Shown here in pieces: positions 27,307 to 35,907 of a stretch of 64,000 nucleotides of DNA (position 1 is the first letter of the stretch; every line of letters begins with the position of its first letter). The translations under genes and the position numbers were made by a program. This stretch comes from Rhizobium sp. NRK18. GTDB taxonomy: Bacteria > Pseudomonadota > Alphaproteobacteria > Rhizobiales > Rhizobiaceae. Under the pieces are notes generated by a model. That model worked only from the letters and a program-made list of their open reading frames with translations. It searched no databases and had not been told where the DNA came from. Location of the stretch: NCBI RefSeq assembly GCF_024385575.1, contig NZ_JANFMV010000001.1:558001-622000 (forward strand), written 5' to 3'.

Positions 27307-28260
27307 TCATTCCGCGCTGGCCTTTCGACGGAATTGGCCTGGCGTCAATCCGGTTTCCCTTGCGAAGACGGAGCGGAAGAAGGCCATGTCGGAAAACCCC
27401 GTTTCCCCGGCGATCGTCTCGAGCGGCATGTGGCTTTCGGCAAGCAGGCTTTTCGCCTTCTCGATCTTCCGCAACTGCAGATACTTGACCGGGGTGACGC
27501 CGTAATTCGCCTCGAAATGCCGATGAAAGCTGCGCAGGCTCATGCCGCAAAACTCGGCCATCTCCGCGACGGAGGGGCTGTCCGGATGCCGCCGCTCGAT
27601 CTCGGCCTCCAGTGCTGCGAACCTGCCGGCATCCTTCGGAGGCGCGGTGAGATGGACGGCATAGAGCGATTGCTTCTGCCGGATGGTGTCCGCCAGCAGA
27701 TGCCGGCCGAGCTGCAGGGAAAATTCGCGGCCGCAGGTCTTGCGGACGATGTGAAGACATAGATCGACGGCGGAAAGCAGGCCGCCGGCGGTGACGATGT
27801 CGCCGTGGTCGATCAGCATTTCCCGGCCGTTCCAGCGGACCGTGGGAAAGCGCCGTGCCGCATAGTCGATGCGTGACCAGTGCGTGGTCGCTTCGCGGCC
27901 CTTGAGCAGGCCTGCCTCCGCCGTCAGGAAGGCGCCGAGGCAGGCGGACGCGACGACGGTGCCTGCGCCATGGGCGGCGCGGATCATGGCGAGGTCCTTG
28001 TCGCGAAGTGCGGTCTCCTCGGAAAAATCTTCGATGGGCGGGATGACGAGATAGGAGCCGGGTGACATGTCTGCGATCGGCTGCAGGTCGATCTGTCCGT
28101 TCTCCCATTTGTGGTGTCTGTTGGCACCGACCAAACGGACGTCGAATAAAATCTCGCCGGAAATGCGGTTGGCCAGTTTGAACACCGACTGACAGAGCAG
28201 CGCGTAGCTCACCGCCGCATGCTTGTGGAACAGAATGGCGATGCCGGCCGAATTTGGCAT
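27307..28260 (-). CDS. GlxA-family AraC-type transcriptional regulator
   Basis: A 317-residue regulator. The N-terminal DJ-1/PfpI-like domain (residues 1-190) contains the nucleophile-elbow region ASACLGAFLTAEAGLL. The C-terminal AraC helix-turn-helix pair (from about residue 215) has FCGMSLRSFHRHFEANYGVTP and ETGFSDMAFFRSVFARETGLTPGQFR. The start MPNSAGIAILF follows a GGAGTG site; two upstream in-frame ATGs are less likely. It is divergent from an MBL-fold hydrolase gene, with an AATTGGCCAATT palindrome in the shared 88-base gap, so it probably controls that gene and itself. The effector is unknown. Confidence 0.85.
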   Translation of the reverse strand: MPNSAGIAILFHKHAAVSYALLCQSVFKLANRISGEILFDVRLVGANRHHKWENGQIDLQPIADMSPGSYLVIPPIEDFSEETALRDKDLAMIRAAHGAGTVVASACLGAFLTAEAGLLKGREATTHWSRIDYAARRFPTVRWNGREMLIDHGDIVTAGGLLSAVDLCLHIVRKTCGREFSLQLGRHLLADTIRQKQSLYAVHLTAPPKDAGRFAALEAEIERRHPDSPSVAEMAEFCGMSLRSFHRHFEANYGVTPVKYLQLRKIEKAKSLLAESHMPLETIAGETGFSDMAFFRSVFARETGLTPGQFRRKASAE

Positions 28261-28280
28261 TAAACACTCCAATAATGGCA

Positions 28281-28292
28281 AATTGGCCAATT
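28281..28292. promoter_or_regulatory. palindromic operator candidate between the GlxA-type regulator and MBL genes
   Basis: AATTGGCCAATT is a perfect 12-base palindrome in the short divergent gap. Partial repeats (TTGGCATT, ATGGCAAA) flank it. It is a plausible regulator site or part of one; AraC-type sites are usually direct repeats, so the match is only suggestive. Confidence 0.4.
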
Positions 28293-28348
28293 GCGCACTC
28301 ACGGCGGCATTGTAGGATTTTGGCATTATATTATCAAAGGAGGTAAAA

Positions 28349-29119
28349 ATGCCAAATGAAAATTTCGTCGTCACGCTGATCAACGGACCAACGGTTCTGA
28401 TCGAGTTCAAGGGCTTGCGGTTTCTGACCGATCCCACCTTCGACCACGCCGGATGCGAATATCATGGTGCCGTCACGCTGCGGAAAACCTCCGACCCGGT
28501 GATCGACCCGGCTTCGCTCGGCACGATCGACGCCGTGCTGCTCAGCCACGACCAGCACAAGGACAATCTCGACGATTCAGGCCGTCAATTCCTCGAAAGC
28601 GTGCCTCTGGTGCTGACCACGGAGGTGGGAGCCGGGCGGCTGGGTGGCGCGGTCAGAGGGCTCGCGGTGTGGGATCATGTCGAGCTGACGGCACCCGATG
28701 GCACCATCGTCAGCGTGACCGCCACGCCGTGCCGCCACGGACCGGCGGGCATCGAGCCGATCGCCGGCGACGTCATCGGTTTCATGATCGAGGCCGGCGG
28801 CATGGAGCCGGTCTATGTCACCGGAGACACGGTCTATTATGAGGGTGTGGCCGAGGTCGCCCGCCGCTTTTCGCCCGGCCACATCATCGCGTTCACCGGG
28901 GCGGCCCAGGCGCGTGGCCCCTTCGACCTGACGATGTCCGTCAACGATGTCCTCGACACGGCGCACGCCTTCAAGGATGCGTTGATCATTCCGGTTCACA
29001 ATGAGGGATGGGAACACTTCACGGAAAGCGCAGACGTGCTGGTCGACGCTTTCACGACCTTCGGGATGAGCGAACGGCTGCGGACGATCGGACGCGGCGA
29101 GCGGGTGGCGCTCGCCTGA
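28349..29119 (+). CDS. metallo-beta-lactamase-fold hydrolase (UlaG/YtnP-like)
   Basis: A 256-residue MBL-fold protein. Metal motifs: LLSHDQHKDNLDD where HxHxDH is expected, TPCRHGP, YVTGDTVYY and IPVHNEGWEHF. The last His of the first motif is Asn here, which may alter the second metal site. No signal peptide. Close relatives are called MBL-fold metallohydrolases without known substrate. The start follows AAAGGAGG at ideal spacing, suggesting strong translation. The divergent GlxA-type regulator is the likely controller. Confidence 0.83.
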   Translation: MPNENFVVTLINGPTVLIEFKGLRFLTDPTFDHAGCEYHGAVTLRKTSDPVIDPASLGTIDAVLLSHDQHKDNLDDSGRQFLESVPLVLTTEVGAGRLGGAVRGLAVWDHVELTAPDGTIVSVTATPCRHGPAGIEPIAGDVIGFMIEAGGMEPVYVTGDTVYYEGVAEVARRFSPGHIIAFTGAAQARGPFDLTMSVNDVLDTAHAFKDALIIPVHNEGWEHFTESADVLVDAFTTFGMSERLRTIGRGERVALA

Positions 29120-29131
29120 GACGAGAGGGGC

Positions 29132-30163
29132 TCAGACCCAGCCCTGCAGCTCCCGCCGGACGACATGTTCGAGCACGCGCATCCCGTCCTCGCTGTCGTT
29201 GAGGCAGGGGATGTGCGTGAACTTCTCGCCGCCGTGCTCAAGGAAGATGTGGCCGGCTTCTCCGGCGATTTCCTCAAGCGTTTCCAGGCAGTCGGAAACG
29301 AAGCCGGGGTTCATTACCGCAATCCGCTTCACGCCTTCCTGGGCGAGCTTCTCGACCGTCTTGTCGGTGTAGGGCTGCAGCCATTCCTCCGGCCCGAAGC
29401 GGGACTGGAAGGTGATCATCAGCCGGTCACCCATGCCAAGCTTCTCGCGCAGCAGGCGGGCGGTCTTCATGCAGTGGCAGTGATAGGGGTCGCCCTTCTT
29501 GAAGTAGGACTGCGGAATGCCGTGGAACGAGGTGATGACCTTTTCCGGCTCCCAGTCGAGGCTTGCCAGATGGCTGGTGACGGAATTGGCCAGCGCCTCG
29601 ATATAGACCGGATCGTCATGATAGGCCGGTACGGTGCGCAGCGCCGGCTGCCAGCGCATCTGCTGCAGTTTCTCGAAGGCCTTGTCATTGACGGTTGCGG
29701 TCGTCGAGGCGGCATATTGCGGATAGAGCGGGAAGAGCAGGATCTTCTCGCAGCCCGCCTGCTGCAGCGCATCGATCTTCGAGGCGATCGACGGCTGGCC
29801 GTAGCGCATGGCCCAGTCCACCGTTACGTTCGGCAGGTCGGCAAGCGCGGTCGCCATCTTCTCGCCTTGGCTGCGCGTGTAGGTGCGCAGGTAGCTTTCG
29901 TTGCGGTCCTTGTTCCAGATCGATTCATAGGCCTTGCCGACCTTGCCCGGACGGCGATTGAGGACAATGCCGTAGAGGATCGGGTACCAGAACAGCCGCG
30001 ACCATTCGATGACGCGCCGGTCGGTCAAAAATTCCTCCAGATAGCGGCGCATCGATTTGAAGTCGGTACCGTCCGGCGTTCCCAGGTTGACGAGCAGGAC
30101 ACCGACCTTGCCGAACTTGACCGGTGGATGATCGGAGGGGAGCGCGGAGGGTGCGGTGAGCAT
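29132..30163 (-). CDS. hemH: ferrochelatase
   Basis: A 343-residue HemH, the last enzyme of haem synthesis, inserting ferrous iron into protoporphyrin IX. Motifs: VGVLLVNLGTPDGTD near the N-terminus, the catalytic histidine in TSFHGIPQSYFKKGDPYHCHC, and LMITFQSRFGPEEWLQPYTD with the conserved acidic residues near the C-terminus. Length is typical. It converges on the MBL gene, 12 bases away. A terminator for the upstream nucleotidase lies before it, so it has its own promoter. Iron control (Irr/RirA) would be expected in rhizobia, but I did not identify a clear box. Confidence 0.93.
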   Translation of the reverse strand: MLTAPSALPSDHPPVKFGKVGVLLVNLGTPDGTDFKSMRRYLEEFLTDRRVIEWSRLFWYPILYGIVLNRRPGKVGKAYESIWNKDRNESYLRTYTRSQGEKMATALADLPNVTVDWAMRYGQPSIASKIDALQQAGCEKILLFPLYPQYAASTTATVNDKAFEKLQQMRWQPALRTVPAYHDDPVYIEALANSVTSHLASLDWEPEKVITSFHGIPQSYFKKGDPYHCHCMKTARLLREKLGMGDRLMITFQSRFGPEEWLQPYTDKTVEKLAQEGVKRIAVMNPGFVSDCLETLEEIAGEAGHIFLEHGGEKFTHIPCLNDSEDGMRVLEHVVRRELQGWV

Positions 30164-30206
30164 TTCGATATCAGTCCTTTGACGAAGTCATGTGCCGGCT
30201 ATTTAG

Positions 30207-30240
30207 AAAGAAAATCCGGCCCGGCAAAGCCCGGGCCGGA
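30207..30240 (-). terminator. terminator of the 5'-nucleotidase gene
   Basis: TCCGGCCCGG and CCGGGCCGGA form a 10-bp stem with a 6-base loop, followed on the minus strand by TTTTCTTTC. It separates the nucleotidase gene from hemH. Confidence 0.75.
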
Positions 30241-30280
30241 CATTTGTCTGTCCTGATTACGATCGGCTTTGACGATCCGA

Positions 30281-32287
30281 TCACATTTTCGGAAGCGTCA
30301 GCTCCTTGCCGATCGAAATGACGTTCGGATGGCGCAGCTTGTTTTCCTTGGCGATGGCCGTCCACTTGCCACCGTCACCGAGCTGTTCCTTGGCGATCGC
30401 CCAGAGGGAGTCACCCTTCTTGACGACATAGGTCATCGACATGTCGGTCTTTGCCGGCATTTCCGACGTCATCGTCGCCTCAGGTTTCGCAGGCGCTTCC
30501 GCCGGTGCCGTCGTCTCGGCCTTGGCCGGTGTTTCAGCCGGTGCCGCTGCGTCCGTCTTGGCCGGCATTTCGGTCTTTGCGGGGGCTGCCTCGGCGGTCT
30601 TCTTCTGTTCCTTGACCACCTCGGCGGCGGTTGCCGTTGCCGGTGCGGCTGTCGGTGCGACATAGTCGGCCGGGGTCACGTCGGTGATACGGTCGGTGCT
30701 GTCGATCGGCTGATAGGGGCTGTGGGCGGCGATGTAATCGGCAACCACGGTCTCGAGGCCCGGGCCGTAATCATAGGCGTTCTGGCCGGCCGTGGCGAAG
30801 ATCTTGTAGCCGTCGCCGCCGGAGCGCATGTAGTTGTTGGTCGTCACGCCGTAGAGCTTCTCGGGATCGAGCGGCACATAGGCGTCACCCTCCTTCGTCT
30901 CAACCGAGACAACGCGGCTGCCGGCCGGCTTCGAGCGGTCGAAACTGTACTTCAAGCCGGAGACCTGCGGGAAGCGGCCGGCACCGTCCTCGATCTGGCT
31001 CAGGCCGTTTTCAAGCGCCGTGACGATGTCGGCACCTTTCAGCTGCATGGTGGCAAGGGTGTTCTGGAACGGCAGCACCGTCAGGACTTCGCCCATCGTC
31101 ACATCGCCGCCATCGATCGAGGCTCTGAGACCGCCGCCGTTCTGGATGGCGATGGTCATGCCCTGATCCTTGACGCGGTCGACCATGGCATCGGCGACGA
31201 GGTCGCCCATGGCGCATTCCCTGACGCGGCAGACCTTGCTCGATCCCTCGATCGGAGCGGTGCTGCTGCCGATGACCTTCTGGCGCAGTTCCTCGATCGG
31301 GGCAGCCAGTTCCTTGATGCGGGCCAGCACGGCTTCATCCGGCTTGAAGCTCGCATCGATGAGGATCGGGTCGCCCTTGGCGGACTTCACCACGCCGTTG
31401 TCGTCGAAGACAACGTCGAGATTGCCGAGATACTTGCTGTAGGACGCCGCCTGGACGACCGGCACCTTGTAGCCGCCGGGATTGTCGACCCAGGTCGGAT
31501 AGGGGCCTTCGGCCTTCTCGTCGGTGTTCGACAGGAGTGTGTGCGAATGGCCGCCGACGACGACGTCGACATCCGGGATCTTGGCGATGACGGCCAGGTC
31601 GCGGGGATAGCCGACATGGGTCAGGGCGATGATCTTGTTGACGCCTTCGCTCTTCAGCTTTTCAACCTCGGCGGTAATGGCGTCCTTGTCGACGGTGATG
31701 TCGATATTGGGGCCGGGAGAAGACAATTCCGGCGTGTCATTGGTGACGGCGCCGACGATGCCGACCTTTTCGCCACCGACGGTCAGCACCAGCGAGGGTA
31801 CGATGCGGTCCTTGATGGTGGAGTTGGCATTGGCCTTCACATTGGCGGTGACAACCGGGAACTGGACCTTGTCGAGGAAGGTCTTCAGCGAATCCTCGCT
31901 CTCGTCGAATTCGTGGTTGCCGACGGTCATCGCGTCGAACTTCATCAGGTTGAGAAACTCGGCCTCGACCGCGCCGTGATAGGTGGTGAAGAACAGGGAG
32001 CCCTGGAAGTTGTCGCCGGCATTGAGGAGGATGACGTTCTTGCCTTCGCCCTTCAACGTGTCGCGCGTCTGGTTGATCGCCGTCAGCAGGCGAGCGGCGC
32101 CGCCGAAGCACTTGCCGGCGGTCTCATCCTCGGCCGAGCAGGTGGAATCGTACTTGTTGATCGATTCAATGCGCGAGTGAAAATCATTGATGTGCAGGAT
32201 GTCGAGTTCGAAGTCGGCAAATGCGCTGCCGCTTGACAGCGCGATCAGCGAGGCGCTGAACAGTCCCAGTTTCAATCGTGAAAACAT
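30281..32287 (-). CDS. periplasmic 5'-nucleotidase (UshA family) with C-terminal LysM domain
   Basis: A 668-residue secreted protein. A signal peptide (to about AFA-DFE, residue 25) is followed by the metallophosphatase domain with the two-metal motifs DILHINDFHSR, NAGDNFQGS, GNHEFDES, LTHVGYP and GGHSHTLL. The 5'-nucleotidase C-terminal domain (residues 335-530) has IQNGGGLRASIDGGDVT and the YMRSGGDGYK nucleotide-binding block. A Pro/Ala/Lys/Thr-rich repeat (about residues 550-620, recurring PAKTE, PAKAE) leads to a LysM domain (YVVKKGDSLWAIAKEQLG). It should release phosphate and nucleosides from nucleotides in the periplasm while held on peptidoglycan by the LysM. Confidence 0.88.
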   Translation of the reverse strand: MFSRLKLGLFSASLIALSSGSAFADFELDILHINDFHSRIESINKYDSTCSAEDETAGKCFGGAARLLTAINQTRDTLKGEGKNVILLNAGDNFQGSLFFTTYHGAVEAEFLNLMKFDAMTVGNHEFDESEDSLKTFLDKVQFPVVTANVKANANSTIKDRIVPSLVLTVGGEKVGIVGAVTNDTPELSSPGPNIDITVDKDAITAEVEKLKSEGVNKIIALTHVGYPRDLAVIAKIPDVDVVVGGHSHTLLSNTDEKAEGPYPTWVDNPGGYKVPVVQAASYSKYLGNLDVVFDDNGVVKSAKGDPILIDASFKPDEAVLARIKELAAPIEELRQKVIGSSTAPIEGSSKVCRVRECAMGDLVADAMVDRVKDQGMTIAIQNGGGLRASIDGGDVTMGEVLTVLPFQNTLATMQLKGADIVTALENGLSQIEDGAGRFPQVSGLKYSFDRSKPAGSRVVSVETKEGDAYVPLDPEKLYGVTTNNYMRSGGDGYKIFATAGQNAYDYGPGLETVVADYIAAHSPYQPIDSTDRITDVTPADYVAPTAAPATATAAEVVKEQKKTAEAAPAKTEMPAKTDAAAPAETPAKAETTAPAEAPAKPEATMTSEMPAKTDMSMTYVVKKGDSLWAIAKEQLGDGGKWTAIAKENKLRHPNVISIGKELTLPKM

Positions 32288-32452
32288 GTGGCTCTCCTCT
32301 TTCTTCGGCCGAAGCCCTTATAGGCTGACTATCCGCAAGCCTTTATGACGATTATTCATCGCTTCTAATGATGAGCAAGCCGATTTTTTCCTTCCGGTCA
32401 AAAAATATGACTTTGCGGGTTTGCTTATCGCCGGCACCTAGCGCCTGGGCAT

Positions 32453-32481
32453 AAAAAAACTCCCGCCGGGGCGGGAGTTTT
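32453..32481 (-). terminator. terminator of omp10
   Basis: AAACTCCCGCC pairs with GGCGGGAGTTT and is followed on the minus strand by a seven-T run, 30 bases past the omp10 stop. Confidence 0.8.
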
Positions 32482-32513
32482 CAGGTCTGTCATTTGCCGT
32501 ATGCGGCAGGCCG

Positions 32514-32882
32514 TCAGCTGCGGCGCGTCAGCGAGAACTGGCCGCCGGATTCCGAGGTGCAGTTCAACTGGCTCGGCGTGACCAGCGCGCAATTGACCTT
32601 GGAGGTCGTGTTGCGGACCATCGAGGTCAGGTTGATCTCGATAAGCTTGTCGTTGATCTGCGCGTAGGTGCCCGACGCCAGGAGCTGGTTGGTGTCGGTG
32701 GTGCGGGTGGCGAACGAGCCGCCCTGGAACGTCGAGATCAGCCCGTTGGAATCGGCCCAGGTCCCTTCGATCGTCTGCACGCGGGGCTGCGCCGGCAGCG
32801 GGCGATAGTAGCTGCCGCCGGTCTGGCAGGCGGTGAGCGCGGTGGCGCAGAGGATGGCCGTGCCGGCAATCTTGAAATTCAT
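32514..32882 (-). CDS. omp10: Omp10-family outer membrane lipoprotein
   Basis: A 122-residue lipoprotein. The signal peptide ends in a lipobox, ALTAC, with the lipidated Cys near residue 19. The mature part carries the Brucella Omp10 pattern: IEGTWADSNGLISTFQGGSF, TRTTDTNQ, LIEINLTSMVRNTTSKVNCALV, PSQLNCTS and FSLTRRS at the end. Omp10 is a conserved Rhizobiales surface lipoprotein; Brucella mutants are altered in virulence and envelope. The start MNFKIAGTA follows GGAGAG; an upstream in-frame ATG adds 26 residues that would spoil the signal. Confidence 0.88.
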   Translation of the reverse strand: MNFKIAGTAILCATALTACQTGGSYYRPLPAQPRVQTIEGTWADSNGLISTFQGGSFATRTTDTNQLLASGTYAQINDKLIEINLTSMVRNTTSKVNCALVTPSQLNCTSESGGQFSLTRRS

Positions 32883-33015
32883 GAAGTCTCTCCAGAAACA
32901 GAGTCCCGCCCTTTTTCGGGCCTTTGACAAGACCTTGCCGCGACGAAGGGGCGAAAGCAAGGGTCCCCGGGCAGGTTACCCGTGGTTATCCGGAGGCAAG
33001 CAATTGATAGCGTTG

Positions 33016-33045
33016 CAAAAAGGCCTCAAGCTTTGGCTTGAGGCC
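33016..33045 (-). terminator. terminator of the homospermidine synthase gene
   Basis: GGCCTCAAG and CTTGAGGCC form a 9-bp stem with a 6-base loop, followed by TTTTTG on the minus strand. Confidence 0.75.
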
Positions 33046-33065
33046 CTTGATTGCGGCGGTTCGGC

Positions 33066-34511
33066 CTAGCGGACCAGGATGTTCTGGAACTGCCAGGGGT
33101 CGCTTTCGTCGATTGATTCGGGGAAGAGACCGGGGCGGCCTTCGAGCGGCGTCCAGTCCGTGTAGTGCCCCTCGACGGGGCCGAGATAAGGCATCTGCAC
33201 TTCGAGGCAGCGCTTGTAGTCCATCTCGTCGGCCTCGACGATGCCGGCCTTCGGGTTCTCCAGCGCCCAGACCATGCCGGCGAGGACCGCGGAGGTCACC
33301 TGCAGGCCGGTGGCGTTCTGATAGGGCGCGATGCGGCGGGTTTCTTCCAGAGACAGGCGCGAGCCGTACCAGTAGGCATTCTTCTCGTGGCCGTAGAGCA
33401 GCACGCCGAGTTCGTCGACGCCGTCGACCAGTTCGTTCTCGTCGAGAACATGCAGCACCGGCTGGGCGTTGCCGCCATTGCCGAACATCTCGTGCAGCGA
33501 CAGAACGGCGTCGTTGGCCGGATGGTAGGCATAGTGGCAGGTCGGGCGGAAGGACACGTCGCCGTCCTTGTCGCGGACCGTGAAGTAGTCGGCAATCGAG
33601 ATGGACTCGTTGTGGGTGACGAGGAAGCCGTATTGCGGACCGGGTGTCGGGCACCAGGTGCGAACGCGGGTATTGGCGCCCGGCTGCTCGAGGTAGATCG
33701 CCGCCTTGTTGCCCTTCTTGTGCTTCTTGGCGTTCTTCGGCATCCACTTCTCGTGCGTGCCCCAGCCGAGTTCGGACGGCTGCAGGCCTTCGGAGATGAA
33801 GCCCTCGACCGACCAGGTGTTCCAGAAGACGTTGAGCGGCTTCGGATTGACGGAGCGCTGGGTGTCGCGTTCGGCGATGTGCACGCCCTTGACGCCGAGC
33901 TTCTTCATCAGCTTCGCCCAGCCGTCGCGATCCTCGTGGTTCGGTTCCTCGAATTCCAGGCCGGTATCGTTGGCGAGGTTGACGAGCGCCTGCTTGACGA
34001 ACCAGGAGACCATGCCCGGATTTGCGCCGCAGCAGGAGACGGCGGTCGTGCCACCGGGGCGCTTTTCCTTTTCCTTGCGCACGGTTTCACGCAGCGCGTA
34101 GTTGGTGCGGTCGGCGTTCTTCATGCCCTTGTCGAAGTAGAAGCCGAGCCACGGCTCCACGACCGTGTCGATGTAAAGGACGTCGAGCTTGCGGCAGAGC
34201 TTCATGATGTCGAGCGAGGAGGTGTCGACGGAGAGATTGACGCAGAAACCCTGGCCTTCGCCTTCCGTCAGCAGCGGCTTCAGGAGGTCCTTGTAGTTCT
34301 CCTTGGTGACATGCTCCTGGATATGACGGACGCCGAACTTGGCAAGGATGCCAGTGTCGTCGGGCAGGGGATCGATGACCACGAACCGGTTCATGTCGAA
34401 GCTGAAGTGCCTCCAGATCAGCGGCAGCGTGCCGCGACCGATGGAGCCGAAACCGATCATCACGATCGGGCCGGTGATTTCAGCGTAAACCGGGTAGGTC
34501 TGGTCTGTCAT
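33066..34511 (-). CDS. hss: homospermidine synthase
   Basis: A 481-residue NAD-dependent enzyme making homospermidine, the characteristic polyamine of many rhizobia, from two putrescines. The N-terminal Rossmann motif is GPIVMIGFGSIGRGTLPLI. Family blocks include VDTSSLDIMKLCRKLDVLYIDTVVEPW, SCCGANPGMVSWFVKQAL, TWSVEGFISEGLQPSELGWGTHEKW and GPQYGFLVTHNESISI. Length matches bacterial Hss. It has a terminator downstream. The DUF3445 gene lies 79 bases upstream on the same strand. Confidence 0.94.
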   Translation of the reverse strand: MTDQTYPVYAEITGPIVMIGFGSIGRGTLPLIWRHFSFDMNRFVVIDPLPDDTGILAKFGVRHIQEHVTKENYKDLLKPLLTEGEGQGFCVNLSVDTSSLDIMKLCRKLDVLYIDTVVEPWLGFYFDKGMKNADRTNYALRETVRKEKEKRPGGTTAVSCCGANPGMVSWFVKQALVNLANDTGLEFEEPNHEDRDGWAKLMKKLGVKGVHIAERDTQRSVNPKPLNVFWNTWSVEGFISEGLQPSELGWGTHEKWMPKNAKKHKKGNKAAIYLEQPGANTRVRTWCPTPGPQYGFLVTHNESISIADYFTVRDKDGDVSFRPTCHYAYHPANDAVLSLHEMFGNGGNAQPVLHVLDENELVDGVDELGVLLYGHEKNAYWYGSRLSLEETRRIAPYQNATGLQVTSAVLAGMVWALENPKAGIVEADEMDYKRCLEVQMPYLGPVEGHYTDWTPLEGRPGLFPESIDESDPWQFQNILVR

Positions 34512-34590
34512 AATGCTTTTCTCCTGGGCATGAGCGCCCTTGTTCGTTCCGCTCTAATCACAGTCTTCTGACATAATAAAGACGGTTCTC

Positions 34591-35523
34591 TCACGCCTGT
34601 TCCGTCGCGGCCGCTTTTTCGGCGGCCAAGGCGCCGAGAAATGCCACCAGCGGGTCGCGCAGCGTGCGTAACCCCTTGTAACCAAGCTGATCGTCATTCA
34701 GGCCTTCGAGCAGCCTGGCCATGCTGGAAAGCTGTTGGGAAGCGTCGGGCCTTGCGGCGATCGCCGCCAGCGGATCGACGAAGACCCGGATCGTGAAGAG
34801 AATGTCGCCCGAGACCGGCAGACGGCTCAGTGTCTGGCGTTCGGCGCGGATGAAGTTTTTGATCGCTTCCGCTCCCGCCACCGCGGGATCACCGGCTGTG
34901 TGTTTGGAGACGGGTTGCGGCAGGGCACCGTCGCCCTTGATCGACCAGTTCAGTCGTTCGACCGGCTTTTCGAAGAGAAGATTGTCGAAGATCCGGTTGA
35001 CCAGCTGCGCGTTGCGGGTGCCGCCCTGGAAACCCGGAACGCTGGCGTGGACACCTTCCATCGGCTGGCCGAATTTTTCCGTGAGCGACCACGACGATGG
35101 GAACGCGACATAGGCGGCAACGATGTGCCAGCCCGTTTTCTTGCGCCGCATGAGGACCAGATCGTCCTGAACGAGCGAGCCGGCACGCAGCAAGGCGGGC
35201 CGCGACGTATCGGCGATGTCGACGCGATGTCCGCCCATCTCGAAGATCGAGCCCTCGCGACGGTAAAGGTCGCCGTGCTCGCTCGCCAGATGATCGGCAA
35301 GCCGCGTCAGCACCTCTTCCTGCGCCTCTTCCGTCCCGCTCTCCATCCGGAACACCTCGTCCAGGTTTTCGCGGCACAGGCGGGCCTTTTCGTCGAGATA
35401 GAAGCCGAGATCCACGTCGGGTTCGATCCAGTGGCCATAGTCTATTGGCTTGAGGCCGATGCTGAAGGGCGTCGGCAGGGCGGTGTCGCGGGTGTAGATG
35501 GGTGCTTGTATCGTCGTGACCAT
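34591..35523 (-). CDS. DUF3445 haem-dependent oxidative N-demethylase-like protein
   Basis: A 310-residue DUF3445 protein. Conserved parts include PFSIGLKPIDYGHWIEPD near the N-terminus, VQDDLVLMRRKKTGWHIVAAYVAFPSSWSLTEKFGQPMEGVHASVPGF-type core (residues 130-180), RLNWSI near 205 and ERQTLSRLPVSGDILFTIRVFVDPL near 240-265. The one characterised branch is the alpha subunit of a haem/flavin N-demethylase acting on dimethylamine-type substrates. No partner subunits are present here, so the reaction is open. Its position upstream of homospermidine synthase might suggest amine metabolism, which is only a guess. Confidence 0.75.
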   Translation of the reverse strand: MVTTIQAPIYTRDTALPTPFSIGLKPIDYGHWIEPDVDLGFYLDEKARLCRENLDEVFRMESGTEEAQEEVLTRLADHLASEHGDLYRREGSIFEMGGHRVDIADTSRPALLRAGSLVQDDLVLMRRKKTGWHIVAAYVAFPSSWSLTEKFGQPMEGVHASVPGFQGGTRNAQLVNRIFDNLLFEKPVERLNWSIKGDGALPQPVSKHTAGDPAVAGAEAIKNFIRAERQTLSRLPVSGDILFTIRVFVDPLAAIAARPDASQQLSSMARLLEGLNDDQLGYKGLRTLRDPLVAFLGALAAEKAAATEQA

Positions 35524-35622
35524 GCGAAGACGTCCAATTGAACTCAGCCCAGACTATGCTGCTGTCGTTGCCGCTGTCGAGATCAGCGAGGCGATATCTC
35601 TTGACCCAATCTTTTGGCCGCC

Positions 35623-35907
35623 TCAGTCTTTGAGGCCTTCCAGACCGGGAGCGGTCATGGAGATGGCAGCCTGCGTAAAGTCGTATGTGGCAACCCCGTG
35701 AACCGCGAATGGATCACGCGCGCAAAATGCCTTGACGTCGTCGAGGTCCCCCTTTGCCAGCAGCACGCCGCCGGTGCGCGGCACCTTCCGGCCGGAGGCG
35801 ATCAGCATGCCGCTCTCATATCCCTCCTTGAGCCACGCAATGTGGCCCTCCAATTGCGCCTCGACGGCTTCGATGGGCATGACATAGGTGAGCGAAACGA
35901 TGATCAT
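35623..35907 (-). CDS. YciI-family protein, alternative internal start
   Basis: The final 94 residues of the preceding frame make a full stand-alone YCII (dimeric alpha-beta barrel) protein: MIIVSLTYVMPIEAVEAQL, HIAWLKEGYESGMLIASGRK and FCARDPFAVHGVATYDFTQ. The usual His and Asp of the family active site are present (HIAWL, RDPF). The internal ATG has GATGAGG eight to ten bases upstream, a normal ribosome site, so the domain is probably made alone. In the +1 frame the preceding codons would end in TGA overlapping this ATG (ATGA), as expected for coupled genes. Function of YciI proteins is generally unknown. Confidence 0.62.
   Translation of the reverse strand: MIIVSLTYVMPIEAVEAQLEGHIAWLKEGYESGMLIASGRKVPRTGGVLLAKGDLDDVKAFCARDPFAVHGVATYDFTQAAISMTAPGLEGLKD

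Noticed and set aside
27176..28267. A 363-codon minus-strand frame overlapping the GlxA-type regulator
   Set aside because: It is a different frame of the same strand with Arg-rich, motif-free product; the regulator frame has clear DJ-1 and AraC domains.
30269..32236. A 655-codon plus-strand frame opposite the 5'-nucleotidase
   Set aside because: It is antisense to a gene with all metal motifs and signal peptide; low-complexity Gly/Arg/His composition shows a shadow frame.
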